A stretch of DNA of 20,137 bases from Hohaiivirga sp031547465 (lineage in GTDB: Bacteria; Pseudomonadota; Alphaproteobacteria; Rhizobiales; Beijerinckiaceae): assembly GCA_031547465.1 (NCBI GenBank), contig JAVBRX010000019.1:1-20137 (forward strand), written 5' to 3'. Each line of letters opens with the position of its first letter. The first letter of the stretch is position 1. Both the position numbers and the translations under genes were made by a program. Positions 1-7,744 of the stretch are shown here, piece after piece. Below the pieces are notes generated by a model, which worked only from the letters and a program-made list of their open reading frames with translations, made no database searches and had not been told where the DNA came from.

Positions 1-1
1 T

Positions 2-820
2 GCCCTGAAGCCCGACGTGACGGTGATCGCGCCGTGGCGCGAATGGGATCTCCTCTCCCGCACCAAGCTGATCGAATTCGCCGAACAGCACCAGATTCCA
101 ATTGCCAAGGACAAGCGTGGCGAAGCGCCGTTCTCGGTCGAGGCCAACCTGCGGCACTCCTCCTCCGAGGGCAAGGTACTGGAAGACCCGGCTTTGGACG
201 TGCCGGATTACGTCTATTCCCGCACCCTCAGTCCCGAGGAAGCGCCCGACAAGCCAACGATCATCAGGATCGCGTTCGAGAAGGGCGATCCGGTCGCCAT
301 CGACGGCAAAAGGCTCAGCCCCGGCGCGCTGCTTGCCAAACTCAACGATTATGGCCGCGCCAACGGCATCGGTCGCCTCGATCTGGTCGAGAACCGCTTC
401 GTCGGCATGAAGAGCCGCGGCATGTACGAAACCCCCGGCGGCACCATTCTGCTGCCCGCACATCGGGCGATCGAATCGATCACCCTGGATCGCGGCGCGG
501 CACATCTCAAGGATGAGTTCATGCCGAAATACGCCGAACTGATCTATAACGGCTTCTGGTTCGCGCCTGAGCGCGAGATGCTGCAGGTAATGATCGACAA
601 GAGCCAGGAATTCGTCACCGGCGAAGTGACGTTGAAACTCTACAAGGGCGGTGTGCATGTCATCGGTCGTTCCAGCCCCTACACCCTTTACGATCAGGAA
701 CTGGTGACCTTCGAGGAAGGCAAGGTCGCCTACGATCACCGCGACGCCGCCGGTTTCATTAAGCTCAACGCCCTGCGCCTGCGCACACTGGCGCAGCGCC
801 GGAAGCGGATGAAGATATGA
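2..820 (+). CDS. argG: Argininosuccinate synthase, C-terminal part (5' end outside window)
   Basis: Cytosolic enzyme that joins citrulline and aspartate using ATP to give argininosuccinate, the penultimate step of arginine biosynthesis. The frame is open from base 2; the ATG at 17 is internal, since the residues before it (ALKPD) continue the family pattern. About 272 residues are visible of a usual ~400. Family-typical stretches seen are TVIAPWREWDL, SSSEGKVLEDP, SRGMYETPGGTIL and DRGAAHLKDE, which belong to the substrate-binding and tetramerisation part. The N-terminal ATP-pyrophosphatase loop lies outside the window. The gene ends with an intact C-terminus at a TGA. The next gene on the same strand is small and looks broken, so no operon partner is evident downstream. 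The identification is secure from the length and density of conserved blocks. Confidence 0.96.
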   Translation, partial: ALKPDVTVIAPWREWDLLSRTKLIEFAEQHQIPIAKDKRGEAPFSVEANLRHSSSEGKVLEDPALDVPDYVYSRTLSPEEAPDKPTIIRIAFEKGDPVAIDGKRLSPGALLAKLNDYGRANGIGRLDLVENRFVGMKSRGMYETPGGTILLPAHRAIESITLDRGAAHLKDEFMPKYAELIYNGFWFAPEREMLQVMIDKSQEFVTGEVTLKLYKGGVHVIGRSSPYTLYDQELVTFEEGKVAYDHRDAAGFIKLNALRLRTLAQRRKRMKI

Positions 821-891
821 AGATATAAGGAGGGGTAAGCAAGCGGGCGTGACGTATGGGTCATGCCCAATCATCGCCTGTGGAAAGTGCC

Positions 892-1217
892 ATGAGCAAG
901 ATCGAAGCCATCGCTTCAAAACTGCGTTTCGAGGAAGAGTACGGTTCGCCGGGCGATACGACGGCGAAACGGTTCTTGCGCTTGAGGCGCATGTATTCGC
1001 TCTCTACATGCAGGAGAAACTCCCCGAATTTGCGGCAATGCCCGAGGACGACAAGGCGGAATGGGCCGATTATTTCCCTGAAATCGCGACATCCGGCGAA
1101 ATCTGGCAGTTGCTGAATAAAAAGCAGTCGCTCACTATCGTCAGCGATGCCGAGTTCACATTCCATGCGGATTGTTGTTGGGATGAACACCAATTGACTA
1201 TTCATGTCCGGGATTAG
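892..1217 (+). pseudogene. Small hypothetical gene, apparently frameshifted (weak DUF6985-like C-terminus)
   Basis: Two overlapping frames each look protein-like over only part of their length. From the ATG at 892 the first frame reads MSKIEAIASKLRFEEEYG and then turns into an Arg/Ser-rich unlikely sequence. From about 950 the neighbouring frame reads a natural-looking acidic protein (YDGETVLALE ... AMPEDDKAEWADYFPEI ... CCWDEHQLTIHVRD) to the stop at 1217. The simplest reading is one gene of roughly 105-110 codons with a one-base indel near 940-965. The end (WDEHxLxIxxRD) recalls the C-terminus of DUF6985-like proteins, a weak resemblance from memory. A strong Shine-Dalgarno stretch (AAGGAGGGG, 827-835) lies 13 bases ahead of a GTG at 849 that opens the second frame directly. 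Translation as one intact 122-residue protein from 849 is therefore the alternative, although its first 30 residues look unnatural. No function is assigned. Confidence 0.45.
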
Positions 1218-1365
1218 CGGATTACCGAGAAGTGATTTTGCGTGATACTCCGCCCTCGGACATTCCGGGTTGAAGAAATCCGTGCCTGCCCGAAAATAAG
1301 CGTAGTATGTGCGTATGGACGGCATCTGTTGCAACTCGCGTGAACAAACGGAATTCTGGCAAGCA

Positions 1366-2145
1366 ATGTCCTGGTCTCTCCCGTTAGGCTCGATCGGCGG
1401 CACGAAGGTGCGGCTGCACTTGACGTTCTTCCTTCTGCTCGCCTGGTTCGGCTGGATGGGCTGGGACGAGAGCGGCTGGGACGGTGCCTGGCTATATATC
1501 GGCTTTGTCAGTCTGACATTTGCCTGCGTTCTCGCACATGAGTTCGGGCATATCTTCGCCGCCCGTCATATCGGCATCCGCTCACCACTGGTGACGCTGT
1601 GGCCGTTCGGCGGCCTTGCGCGGCTGGAGCGATTACCGGAGAAACCATTGCACGAAATCGGCGTTGCACTGGCCGGACCACTGGTGAATGTCGTCATTGC
1701 CCTAGCACTGTACGGTTTTCTTAAAATCTACGATTATTTCGACATGCCCTACGAGAGCTGGGGCGTTATCGGCTATCTTATTGACGAAGTCGCCCTGGCT
1801 CTGATGTACGCCAATTGCATTCTGGCGGCTTTCAATCTTCTTCCCGCTTTTCCCATGGATGGCGGACGGGTGCTACGGGCTTTGCTCGCTATGCGCTTCG
1901 GTTTCGAAAAGGCGACACGGTTTGCATCGATCATCGGCCAGATTGCGGCCATCGGTATTTCCCTCGTCGGCTATTTCTATTTCCACTCGCCGATCATGGC
2001 CGGTGTCGGTCTGTTCGTGTTCCTCGCCGCCCGACAAGAGGCACGGATGGTCTCGTTACGCGAAAAGGCGCAGCAACGGCAGAATCCTTATACCTACACG
2101 ATGCGGATCGATCTGAACTCGCCGCCGCGCGATGACGGCGCGTGA
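1366..2145 (+). CDS. Site-2 protease family (M50) membrane zinc metalloprotease
   Basis: Predicted inner-membrane intramembrane protease of about 259 residues. The zinc motif HEFGH is at residues 58-62 in a hydrophobic helix. The second catalytic motif NLLPAFPMDGGR (157-168), which supplies the metal-binding Asp, sits in a later helix. Further hydrophobic stretches are at about 18-32, 42-65, 98-118, 190-205 and 208-222. The start at 1366 (MSWSLPLG) matches the usual beginning of this group. GTG at 1309 and ATG at 1315 are possible upstream starts, but they would add a Cys-rich, atypical leader; no start has a strong ribosome binding site. Many relatives carry C-terminal CBS domains. Here the protein ends in a short polar tail, so it is the CBS-less form. 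The substrate is unknown. The HAD-ribF pair follows after 100 bases and could be co-transcribed, but a TTGACA element in the gap suggests it has its own promoter. Confidence 0.85.
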   Translation: MSWSLPLGSIGGTKVRLHLTFFLLLAWFGWMGWDESGWDGAWLYIGFVSLTFACVLAHEFGHIFAARHIGIRSPLVTLWPFGGLARLERLPEKPLHEIGVALAGPLVNVVIALALYGFLKIYDYFDMPYESWGVIGYLIDEVALALMYANCILAAFNLLPAFPMDGGRVLRALLAMRFGFEKATRFASIIGQIAAIGISLVGYFYFHSPIMAGVGLFVFLAARQEARMVSLREKAQQRQNPYTYTMRIDLNSPPRDDGA

Positions 2146-2174
2146 GACTTTTCATTTTCGGAAAGCTTCACCGG

Positions 2175-2217
2175 TTGACATTGAAGGAGCGCGGGCCTAC
2201 CCGCCCGAAAACGCTCC
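2175..2217 (+). promoter_or_regulatory. Possible promoter element and structured leader ahead of the HAD-ribF pair
   Basis: The 100-base gap before the HAD gene holds a perfect TTGACA (2175-2180), which fits a -35 box; no good -10 box is visible at 17 bases. Directly after it comes a two-part inverted repeat: outer arms GGAGCG (2186-2191) and CGCTCC (2212-2217), enclosing CGGG (2192-2195) and CCCG (2200-2203). The RNA could form a nested hairpin followed by an AU-rich stretch, about 28 bases before the ATG at 2246. It does not resemble the FMN riboswitch. The promoter or attenuator role is inference. Confidence 0.3.
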
Positions 2218-2245
2218 ATATTTGTGCGCTTCTTCCGGATGGACC

Positions 2246-3124
2246 ATGACCGACCACCCTCTCCCCGTCACGCGGCTGCTCGCCAGCCTTGGCGAGATCG
2301 CCGGGCAATACGATGTGATTCTCTGCGACATCTGGGGGGTGCTGCATAACGGCGTCAGCCCCTATGCCAGCGCCGGCAACGCCCTGGCGGAGTTTCGCGG
2401 CAATGGCGGGACGGTGGTGCTGGTATCGAACGCACCACGCCCGGCAAGCGCGGTAGTGCCGCAACTGCAAGCCATCGGCGTGCGCGACGATGCCTATGAC
2501 GCCATCGTCACCTCCGGCGATCTGTCGCGGCTATGTATCGAAGAGCGGAAAAATTTATCCGTCCTGCATATCGGCCCGCCGCGCGAAACGCCGCTGTTCA
2601 AAGGGCTGGACATAAAATTCGCGGACGCCGACAGCGCCGATTATGTCGTCTGCACCGGCTTTGCCGATGACGAAACGCAAACGGTCGAGGATTACCGGAC
2701 AACTTTGCAACGGATGCGCGAACGCAACCTGTGGATGCTGTGCGCCAACCCCGATCTCGTCGTTGAGCGCGGCACCCGCATGATTCCCTGCGCCGGAGCG
2801 CTGGCGCTCGCCTATGAAGAAATGGGCGGCGAAGCGTATTATACCGGCAAGCCGCACCTGCCGATCTATGGCCATGCCATGGATGTCGCCGCGGAATTGC
2901 GCCGTTCTTCCGTTCCAAAGCATAAGGCTCTTGCCATCGGTGACGCCATCCGCACCGATGTTGCCGGAGCAACGGCTTACGGTGTAGCGAGCCTGATGAT
3001 CGCGGGCGGTATTCATGCCGCTGAACTGGGTCAGCCCGGCGACGGCGAGGCCGCGCGGTGGCTTGCACAGCAGCCGGTGCGCCCTGATTATCTGATGCCC
3101 ATGCTTGATTGGCGTTTGACATGA
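2246..3124 (+). CDS. HAD superfamily class IIA hydrolase (TIGR01459 type)
   Basis: Cytosolic HAD-family protein of 292 residues, presumably a small-molecule phosphatase of unknown substrate. The motifs in order are: motif I CDIWGVLHNG with the nucleophile Asp28; motif II LVSNAPRP (about 59-66); the class IIA signature GKPHLPIYGHAM; and motif IV AIGDAIRTDVAGA, which binds magnesium. Residue 30 is Trp where the general NagD-like pattern has the acid/base Asp (DxD); I recall this DxWGVLH form as typical of the TIGR01459 group. ATG 2246 was chosen because GGATGG lies just upstream and the protein then begins like its family; the frame stays open back to an ATG at 2132 that overlaps the protease gene. 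The stop overlaps the ribF start (ATGA), implying translational coupling, so a role in flavin phosphate metabolism is a reasonable but unproven guess. Confidence 0.88.
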   Translation: MTDHPLPVTRLLASLGEIAGQYDVILCDIWGVLHNGVSPYASAGNALAEFRGNGGTVVLVSNAPRPASAVVPQLQAIGVRDDAYDAIVTSGDLSRLCIEERKNLSVLHIGPPRETPLFKGLDIKFADADSADYVVCTGFADDETQTVEDYRTTLQRMRERNLWMLCANPDLVVERGTRMIPCAGALALAYEEMGGEAYYTGKPHLPIYGHAMDVAAELRRSSVPKHKALAIGDAIRTDVAGATAYGVASLMIAGGIHAAELGQPGDGEAARWLAQQPVRPDYLMPMLDWRLT

Positions 3125-4128
3125 TCTACGGTTCCAAAGATGCCTTTACTCCCACCAGCGGAGACCGGAGCCGCTCCGGTCCGTTCATGGTGTGCCGGGA
3201 CGGCCAGCCTCTGCCGGAAAAGCTCCTCGGCGCAGCCATCGCCATCGGCAATTTCGACGGCCTGCATCGCGGTCATCGCGCCCTGATCGACGCGGCTTTA
3301 CGCGAAGCCGGAGCGATCGGTTGTGCGGCGGCAGTGCTGACCTTCGAGCCGCATCCGCGCCAGTTGTTCCAGCCCGACAAGCCGTTCTTCCGGCTGACAC
3401 CGGAGACCGTCAAACTCGCCATTCTCGACCATATCGGCCTCGACGGCGTGTTCCTGCGCCGGTTCGATCCGGCGTTCGCCGCCCAGACGGCGGAAACGTT
3501 CATGGACTGGCTCGGCGACAATCTGAAATCCTCGGCGCTTGTCATCGGTTACGATTTTCATTTCGGCAAGGAGCGGCTCGGCACGCCGGACGTGCTGGCG
3601 CGCTATTGTACTAAACGCGGCATCCGCATGATTGTCGTGCCACCGGTTGAATGGCAGGGCCAGGCGGTTTCCTCGTCGGCAATCCGTGAGGCGCTTGGTG
3701 CGGGCGACATCGCCAGGGCGAACGATCTTCTCGGCTATCGCTGGTTCGTGCGCTCCGAAGTGCAACATGGTGAGAAGCGCGGGCGCGAACTCGGGTTCCC
3801 GACCGCCAACCTGCGCATCGCCGACGATTGCCCGCTGCGCCACGGCGTCTATGCCGTGCGCGTGCGCCATGGCGGCGCGGTGTTCGACGGCGTGGCGAGC
3901 TATGGCCGCCGCCCGACTTTCGACAACGGCGCGGCCCTGCTTGAAGCCTTCCTGTTTGATTATGCTGGCGATCTTTACGGTGAGACGCTTGATGTCGAAC
4001 TGGTGGCCTTCATCCGCGAGGAAAAACGCTTTTCTTCCATCGACGCTCTGGTGGAGGAGATGCACCGCGATTGTCGCACCGCGCGGTCGGCCCTGAAAGC
4101 GGACGCCGTGGCGTCGATGATCCGCTGA
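3121..4128 (+). CDS. ribF: Bifunctional riboflavin kinase / FAD synthetase
   Basis: Cytosolic enzyme that phosphorylates riboflavin to FMN and then adenylylates FMN to FAD. It has 335 residues, near the usual length for the family plus a slightly long N-terminus. The N-terminal nucleotidyltransferase domain shows AIGNFDGLHRGH (41-52), the HxGH-like ATP motif, then IGYDFHFG (142-149) and VSSSAIRE (183-190). The C-terminal kinase domain shows GRELGFPTAN (221-230), GRRPTF and the acidic LLEAFLFDY segment holding the catalytic Glu. The ATG at 3121 overlaps the HAD stop as ATGA, which decides the start; a TTG at 3109 in the same frame is less likely. The gene is followed by 151 bases with no recognisable gene or terminator and then by the convergent DUF21/CBS gene. 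All key motifs are intact. Confidence 0.96.
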   Translation: MIYGSKDAFTPTSGDRSRSGPFMVCRDGQPLPEKLLGAAIAIGNFDGLHRGHRALIDAALREAGAIGCAAAVLTFEPHPRQLFQPDKPFFRLTPETVKLAILDHIGLDGVFLRRFDPAFAAQTAETFMDWLGDNLKSSALVIGYDFHFGKERLGTPDVLARYCTKRGIRMIVVPPVEWQGQAVSSSAIREALGAGDIARANDLLGYRWFVRSEVQHGEKRGRELGFPTANLRIADDCPLRHGVYAVRVRHGGAVFDGVASYGRRPTFDNGAALLEAFLFDYAGDLYGETLDVELVAFIREEKRFSSIDALVEEMHRDCRTARSALKADAVASMIR

Positions 4129-4279
4129 ATGGGAAGCAGATCATCGAGAAAACTACCGAGGTCTGGGATCGGGGGCAAAAGCCGATGCTGCCGAGCCGAA
4201 CAGAAAGCACTCACAACAAACAGGAGCGCTTTGGTAAAAGGGCGAAACAACCGGATCATGCTGGCACTTTCGGTCGCAA

Positions 4280-5563
4280 TCACTGCCCCATCCCCCGTTT
4301 CTCCAGCGGCGTGACTTTTAACGCCGTGATGCGGTTGCGGCTCTTGCGCAGCACCTGGAAGCGGAAGCCTTGGAAATTGAACACCTGTCCGGTGTCGGGG
4401 ATCGCCCGCGCCTCGTGAATCACCAGCCCGGCAATAGTGGTCGCCTCGTCGTCGGGCAGCGTCCAGCTCATCTTGCGGTTGAGATCGCGGATCGGCACCG
4501 AACCGTCGACATTGACGGAACCGTCCGGGCGCGGGCGCACGCCCTGCACCGGCGTATCGTGTTCGTCCTTGATGTCGCCGACGATCTCCTCAAGGATATC
4601 CTCCAAGGTGACGAGGCCCATCACCTCGCCGTATTCGTCCACCACCAGGGCGAAATGCACCTTGCGGGCCAGAAACGCTTTCAGTTGCGCACCCGTCGTC
4701 GTCGTGTCGGGGATGAACCAGGAATCAAGGGCGATTTCCTCTACCGATACCTTGTCCGGATCGCCACCGGCGCGGTCGAGGGCACGCAACAGATCCTTGG
4801 CATGCAACACGCCGATGATGTTTTCCTGCGAGCCGCGCCAGAGGGGAATGCGGGTAAACGGCGAGGCCAGCACCTCGCGCACGATATCGGCGGGCGACAG
4901 TTCGGCATTGATGGTGCGCATCCGCGTGCGATGCACCATCACGTCCGACACCAGCAGCTCGTTGAGATCGAGCAGGCCGCCGAGCATGTCGCGCTCGTCT
5001 TTCACCACGCCGCCCTCGCTGTGCAGGAGATCGACCTGGCCGCGAATCTCCTCGGTCGGCGTCAGCAGGTTTTCCCTGTCATCAAGCCGGATGCCGAACA
5101 GATACAGACAGCCGCGCACAATGCCGAGAATGGCGAGCGTCAGCGGCGTGACAAGGGCGACGAAACGGGACAGCGGCTTGGCGATGGCAAGCGACGTATG
5201 GTCGGGATCGTGAATCGCCAGGGTTTTCGGCAACACTTCGGCGAAGACGATTACCAGCACCGATACGGCGAGCGTTGCATAGGCGATGCCGATGGGCCCG
5301 AACAGGCTGAGCAGCACACCCGTGGTCAGCGCCGCCGCCGCCGTATTGACAATATTGTTGCCGATCAGGATCGCGCAGAGAAGCCTCTCGCGCTTTCCCA
5401 GCAGGCGGTTGACGCGCTTCGCCCGCCGGTCGCCGTTTCCGGCAAGGGTGCGCATACGCACCCGCGACGATGCGGTGAGGGCTGTTTCAGAACCGGAAAA
5501 AAAGAACGAGGCGATGAGGCAGAAAATGACGCCGAGGAGCGAAAGCCAGAACGAAAGGGACAT
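4280..5563 (-). CDS. DUF21/CBS/CorC membrane protein (HlyC/CorC, CNNM-like family)
   Basis: Inner-membrane protein of 427 residues, a family linked to magnesium/cobalt homeostasis; older databases call it haemolysin. The DUF21 transmembrane domain (about 5-190) carries SGSETALTASSRVRM (23-37) and FAEVLPKTLA (107-116). A CBS pair (about 205-330), expected to bind adenine nucleotides, includes FTRIPLW, VLHAKDLL and VVDEYGEVMGLVTLEDILEEIVGDI. The CorC_HlyC domain (about 343-420) closes the protein. The start at 5563 gives the typical short N-terminus before the first helix. It lies 98 bases downstream of aroB on the same strand and is likely the last gene of an aroK-aroB transcript, an arrangement I recall from other alphaproteobacteria. 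The exact transported ion cannot be read from the sequence. Confidence 0.93.
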   Translation of the reverse strand: MSLSFWLSLLGVIFCLIASFFFSGSETALTASSRVRMRTLAGNGDRRAKRVNRLLGKRERLLCAILIGNNIVNTAAAALTTGVLLSLFGPIGIAYATLAVSVLVIVFAEVLPKTLAIHDPDHTSLAIAKPLSRFVALVTPLTLAILGIVRGCLYLFGIRLDDRENLLTPTEEIRGQVDLLHSEGGVVKDERDMLGGLLDLNELLVSDVMVHRTRMRTINAELSPADIVREVLASPFTRIPLWRGSQENIIGVLHAKDLLRALDRAGGDPDKVSVEEIALDSWFIPDTTTTGAQLKAFLARKVHFALVVDEYGEVMGLVTLEDILEEIVGDIKDEHDTPVQGVRPRPDGSVNVDGSVPIRDLNRKMSWTLPDDEATTIAGLVIHEARAIPDTGQVFNFQGFRFQVLRKSRNRITALKVTPLEKRGMGQ

Positions 5564-5661
5564 GACCGGATGGAGCCTGTTTGAACTGCACTCCGGAATT
5601 ATAGAAGCGGGCAGCCTTGGAAGGAAAGAGCTTAAAGCCCGCTCGTCCGGTTTTCATCCTT

Positions 5662-6816
5662 TCAGGCGCAGGTCGCTTCCTCCTCAAGAAACACGCGCAC
5701 CGATTCCGCCGGAATACCGTTGGCGATAAAGGAACGACCGATGCCACGCGCCAGAATGAAGGTAAGTTCACCGTTCTTCACCTTCTTGTCCTGCGCCATC
5801 GCCTCCAGCAGGCTGCCGCTATTGCCATAGCCGCCCGGCATATCCTGAAGCCTGGTCGGCAGGCCAGCGGCTTCGAGATGGCGGGCGACACGCTCCACAT
5901 CCTGGCCCGCACACAGGCCGAGGCGGTGTGAGAAACGGAAGGCAAGTACCATGCCGATGGCGACACCCTCGCCATGCACCAGCCGTTGCGGATCGTAGCC
6001 CGCCGCCTTCTCCAGCGCATGGCCGAAGGTATGGCCGAGATTGAGGAGCGCCCGCTCGCCTTCTTCACGCTCGTCACGCCTGACGATCTCCGCTTTGGCG
6101 CGACAGCTTTGCGCCACAGCGATGTCACGCTCCGCGCCGCCGTTCATCAGGCCGCGCCAATGGCTTTCGCACCACTCAAAAAACGGCGCATCGTTGATCA
6201 GCCCGTATTTGACGATCTCGGCATAGCCTGCTCGCACCTGTCGCGGGTCGAGGGTATCAACCAGTGCCGTATCGGCAAGCACGAGGCTCGGCTGATGAAA
6301 CGCGCCGATCAGGTTCTTGCCATGCGCCGAGTTGATACCGGTCTTGCCGCCGACGGAAGAATCGACCTGCGCCAGCAGGGAGGTCGGAACCTGCACAAAC
6401 CGCATCCCACGCCGCACGATGGCGGCAACGAATCCGGCAAGATCGCCGACGACGCCGCCGCCGAGGGCGACGATCAGATCGTTACGCTCGATCTTCGCCC
6501 GCAATGCTGCATCGCAAACCCGTTGCAGGGTCTCGTAGCTTTTCGAAGTCTCGCCCGGAGGAACGGCGATAACGCCGCTCACCGTCAGCCCGGCGGCGGT
6601 AAGCGCCCGCTCGGTCGCTGCGCCGTGCAGGGCCAGCACCGTTTCATCGCTGACGATCATAGCTTTACGCGCCTTGAGCACGACGAGCCGGTCCGTCGCC
6701 TGCCCGAGGACGCCGCGCCCGATCAGGATGTCGTAGGAGCGCTCACCGAGCGCCACCGGAACGATTGTCGTCCCGCTCTGCGCGGCGGTGCTAAAATCTC
6801 CGGCATCGAACGTCAT
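5662..6816 (-). CDS. aroB: 3-dehydroquinate synthase
   Basis: Second enzyme of the shikimate pathway; it cyclises DAHP to 3-dehydroquinate with NAD and a divalent metal in the cytosol. It has 384 residues, a normal length. The motifs visible are: PPGETSKSYETL (86-97); the NAD-binding GGGVVGDLAGF (119-129); VPTSLLAQVDSSVGGKTGIN (143-162); AGYAEIVKYG with Glu200 as a metal ligand; LLNLGHTFGHALE (258-269); and HGEGVAIG (281-288), which supply the histidines of the metal site. The ATG at 6816 overlaps the aroK stop (ATGA), and AGGAG lies about 10 bases upstream inside aroK, so the two genes are translationally coupled. The DUF21/CBS gene follows in the same direction. Nothing is missing from the active site. 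Confidence 0.97.
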   Translation of the reverse strand: MTFDAGDFSTAAQSGTTIVPVALGERSYDILIGRGVLGQATDRLVVLKARKAMIVSDETVLALHGAATERALTAAGLTVSGVIAVPPGETSKSYETLQRVCDAALRAKIERNDLIVALGGGVVGDLAGFVAAIVRRGMRFVQVPTSLLAQVDSSVGGKTGINSAHGKNLIGAFHQPSLVLADTALVDTLDPRQVRAGYAEIVKYGLINDAPFFEWCESHWRGLMNGGAERDIAVAQSCRAKAEIVRRDEREEGERALLNLGHTFGHALEKAAGYDPQRLVHGEGVAIGMVLAFRFSHRLGLCAGQDVERVARHLEAAGLPTRLQDMPGGYGNSGSLLEAMAQDKKVKNGELTFILARGIGRSFIANGIPAESVRVFLEEEATCA

Positions 6817-7478
6817 GGAGGGGTCTCCTGGTCAAGGTAGCGGTTGAGAGCGGCGATCATATCCAGAACCACCCGGTCATGTGGCGTATCGCGTGAAACG
6901 ACGACGACATCAGCCAGCGCATAGACCGGATGGCGCACCTCCATCAGCTTGCACATCACCGCTTCCGGGTTCGGTACACGCAGCAATGGTCGCGTGTCGC
7001 GCTTGCGCACCCGCTTCATCAGCACGTCGAGATCGGCCTTGATCCAGAGGGAAATGCCTTTCTCGGCGATATTGGCTCGCGTCTCCTCACTCATGAACGC
7101 ACCGCCTCCGGTCGCCAGAACGGATTGATGCTCAACAAGCAGACGGGCGATTACCCGCCGTTCGCCGGCCCGGAATGCTTCCTCGCCATGCAGGGCGAAA
7201 ATATCCGCCGTCACCATGCCCGCCGCCGCCTCGATCTCCTGATCGGCATCGAGAAACGGTAGGCCGAGCGCGGCGGCCAACCGCTTGCCGGTGGTGCTTT
7301 TGCCAGCACCCATCAACCCGATAAGCACGATGGAGCGTCCGTTCAGGCGGCTCGTGACGGCACGCGCCATTACAGAGGGAACGGTAGAAACAGCACCGGA
7401 ACCGGCTTCGGCATCGTCCGGGGCGGGCATTGACAGGGGCAAGACCCTGGAGGGTGAGGACGGATTGGATGGCGTCAT
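6813..7478 (-). CDS. aroK: Shikimate kinase
   Basis: Phosphorylates shikimate to shikimate-3-phosphate with ATP in the cytosol. The kinase core begins near residue 47: P-loop GLMGAGKST (54-62), shikimate-binding DADQEIE (77-83), FALHGEEAFRAGE (94-106), TGGGAF (123-128) and the lid DTRPLL (151-156). Before the core is an unusual ~45-residue extension rich in Ser, Pro and Ala, making 221 residues against a usual 170-200. The ATG at 7478 has AGGA about 9 bases upstream. The alternative ATG at 7370 (residue 37) would give a normal 185-residue enzyme but has no clear ribosome binding site. It is first in the aroK-aroB-DUF21/CBS group. The 266-base region upstream, shared with the divergent xerD side, carries a repeat cluster that may be an operator. 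Confidence 0.95.
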   Translation of the reverse strand: MTPSNPSSPSRVLPLSMPAPDDAEAGSGAVSTVPSVMARAVTSRLNGRSIVLIGLMGAGKSTTGKRLAAALGLPFLDADQEIEAAAGMVTADIFALHGEEAFRAGERRVIARLLVEHQSVLATGGGAFMSEETRANIAEKGISLWIKADLDVLMKRVRKRDTRPLLRVPNPEAVMCKLMEVRHPVYALADVVVVSRDTPHDRVVLDMIAALNRYLDQETPP

Positions 7479-7550
7479 GGCACGGTCCTAACATGCGCGG
7501 CCCATACTCGCCATATGGTTATTGGTGCGATGAGGCCAAGTCCTGCAAAA

Positions 7551-7605
7551 CGGTTCGTAAAAAGGTCCCGTAAAACAGGCCTTATGAACCAAGCCTTACG
7601 AACCG
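7551..7605. promoter_or_regulatory. Inverted/direct repeat cluster in the aroK-xerD divergent region (putative operator)
   Basis: Four related ten-base units are packed into 55 bases. The outer pair, CGGTTCGTAA (7551-7560) and TTACGAACCG (7596-7605), is a perfect inverted repeat. Next to the left unit lies GGTCCCGTAAAA (7564-7575), similar to GGTTCGTAAAA (7552-7562). Next to the right unit lies GCCTTATGAACC (7579-7590), one mismatch from GCCTTACGAACC (7593-7604) and 14 bases away. So two half-sites point right and two point left. The cluster lies 73 bases upstream of the aroK start and 140 bases upstream of the small ORF before xerD. A binding site for a dimeric or tetrameric regulator is the natural reading; a large cruciform or leader hairpin is the alternative. 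The regulator is unknown. Confidence 0.45.
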
Positions 7606-7744
7606 GATCATCCGTCTGCGTCCGTCCGACATGATTTTTCAACGGAGAACCAGCCGTTTTCCCTTGCCGCGCCTTGCATTCCGCCGTCTTGCAGCATAAG
7701 TTTGAAAAAGCTGTCCGGACAGGCAGCTTTCGTTGTTGCGGACG

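Noticed and set aside
861..1403. Minus-strand open frame of 180 codons after argG
   Set aside because: It overlaps both the better-looking plus-strand small gene and the start of the M50 protease, with no conserved motif and no ribosome binding site seen.
2186..2217. FMN riboswitch ahead of the ribF group
   Set aside because: Too short (about 32 bases) and lacking the multi-helix conserved core of the RFN element.
4370..5584. Long plus-strand open frame (404 codons) opposite the DUF21/CBS gene
   Set aside because: Composition is His/Arg/Asp-rich with no domain pattern, and it is the mirror of a clear conserved gene; a shadow of codon bias.
7553..7567. Possible alphaproteobacterial LexA box (GTTC-N7-GTTC)
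   Set aside because: The second half reads GGTC, one mismatch, and the other half-sites in the cluster have the wrong spacing (ten bases between GAAC copies), so the cluster follows a different rule.
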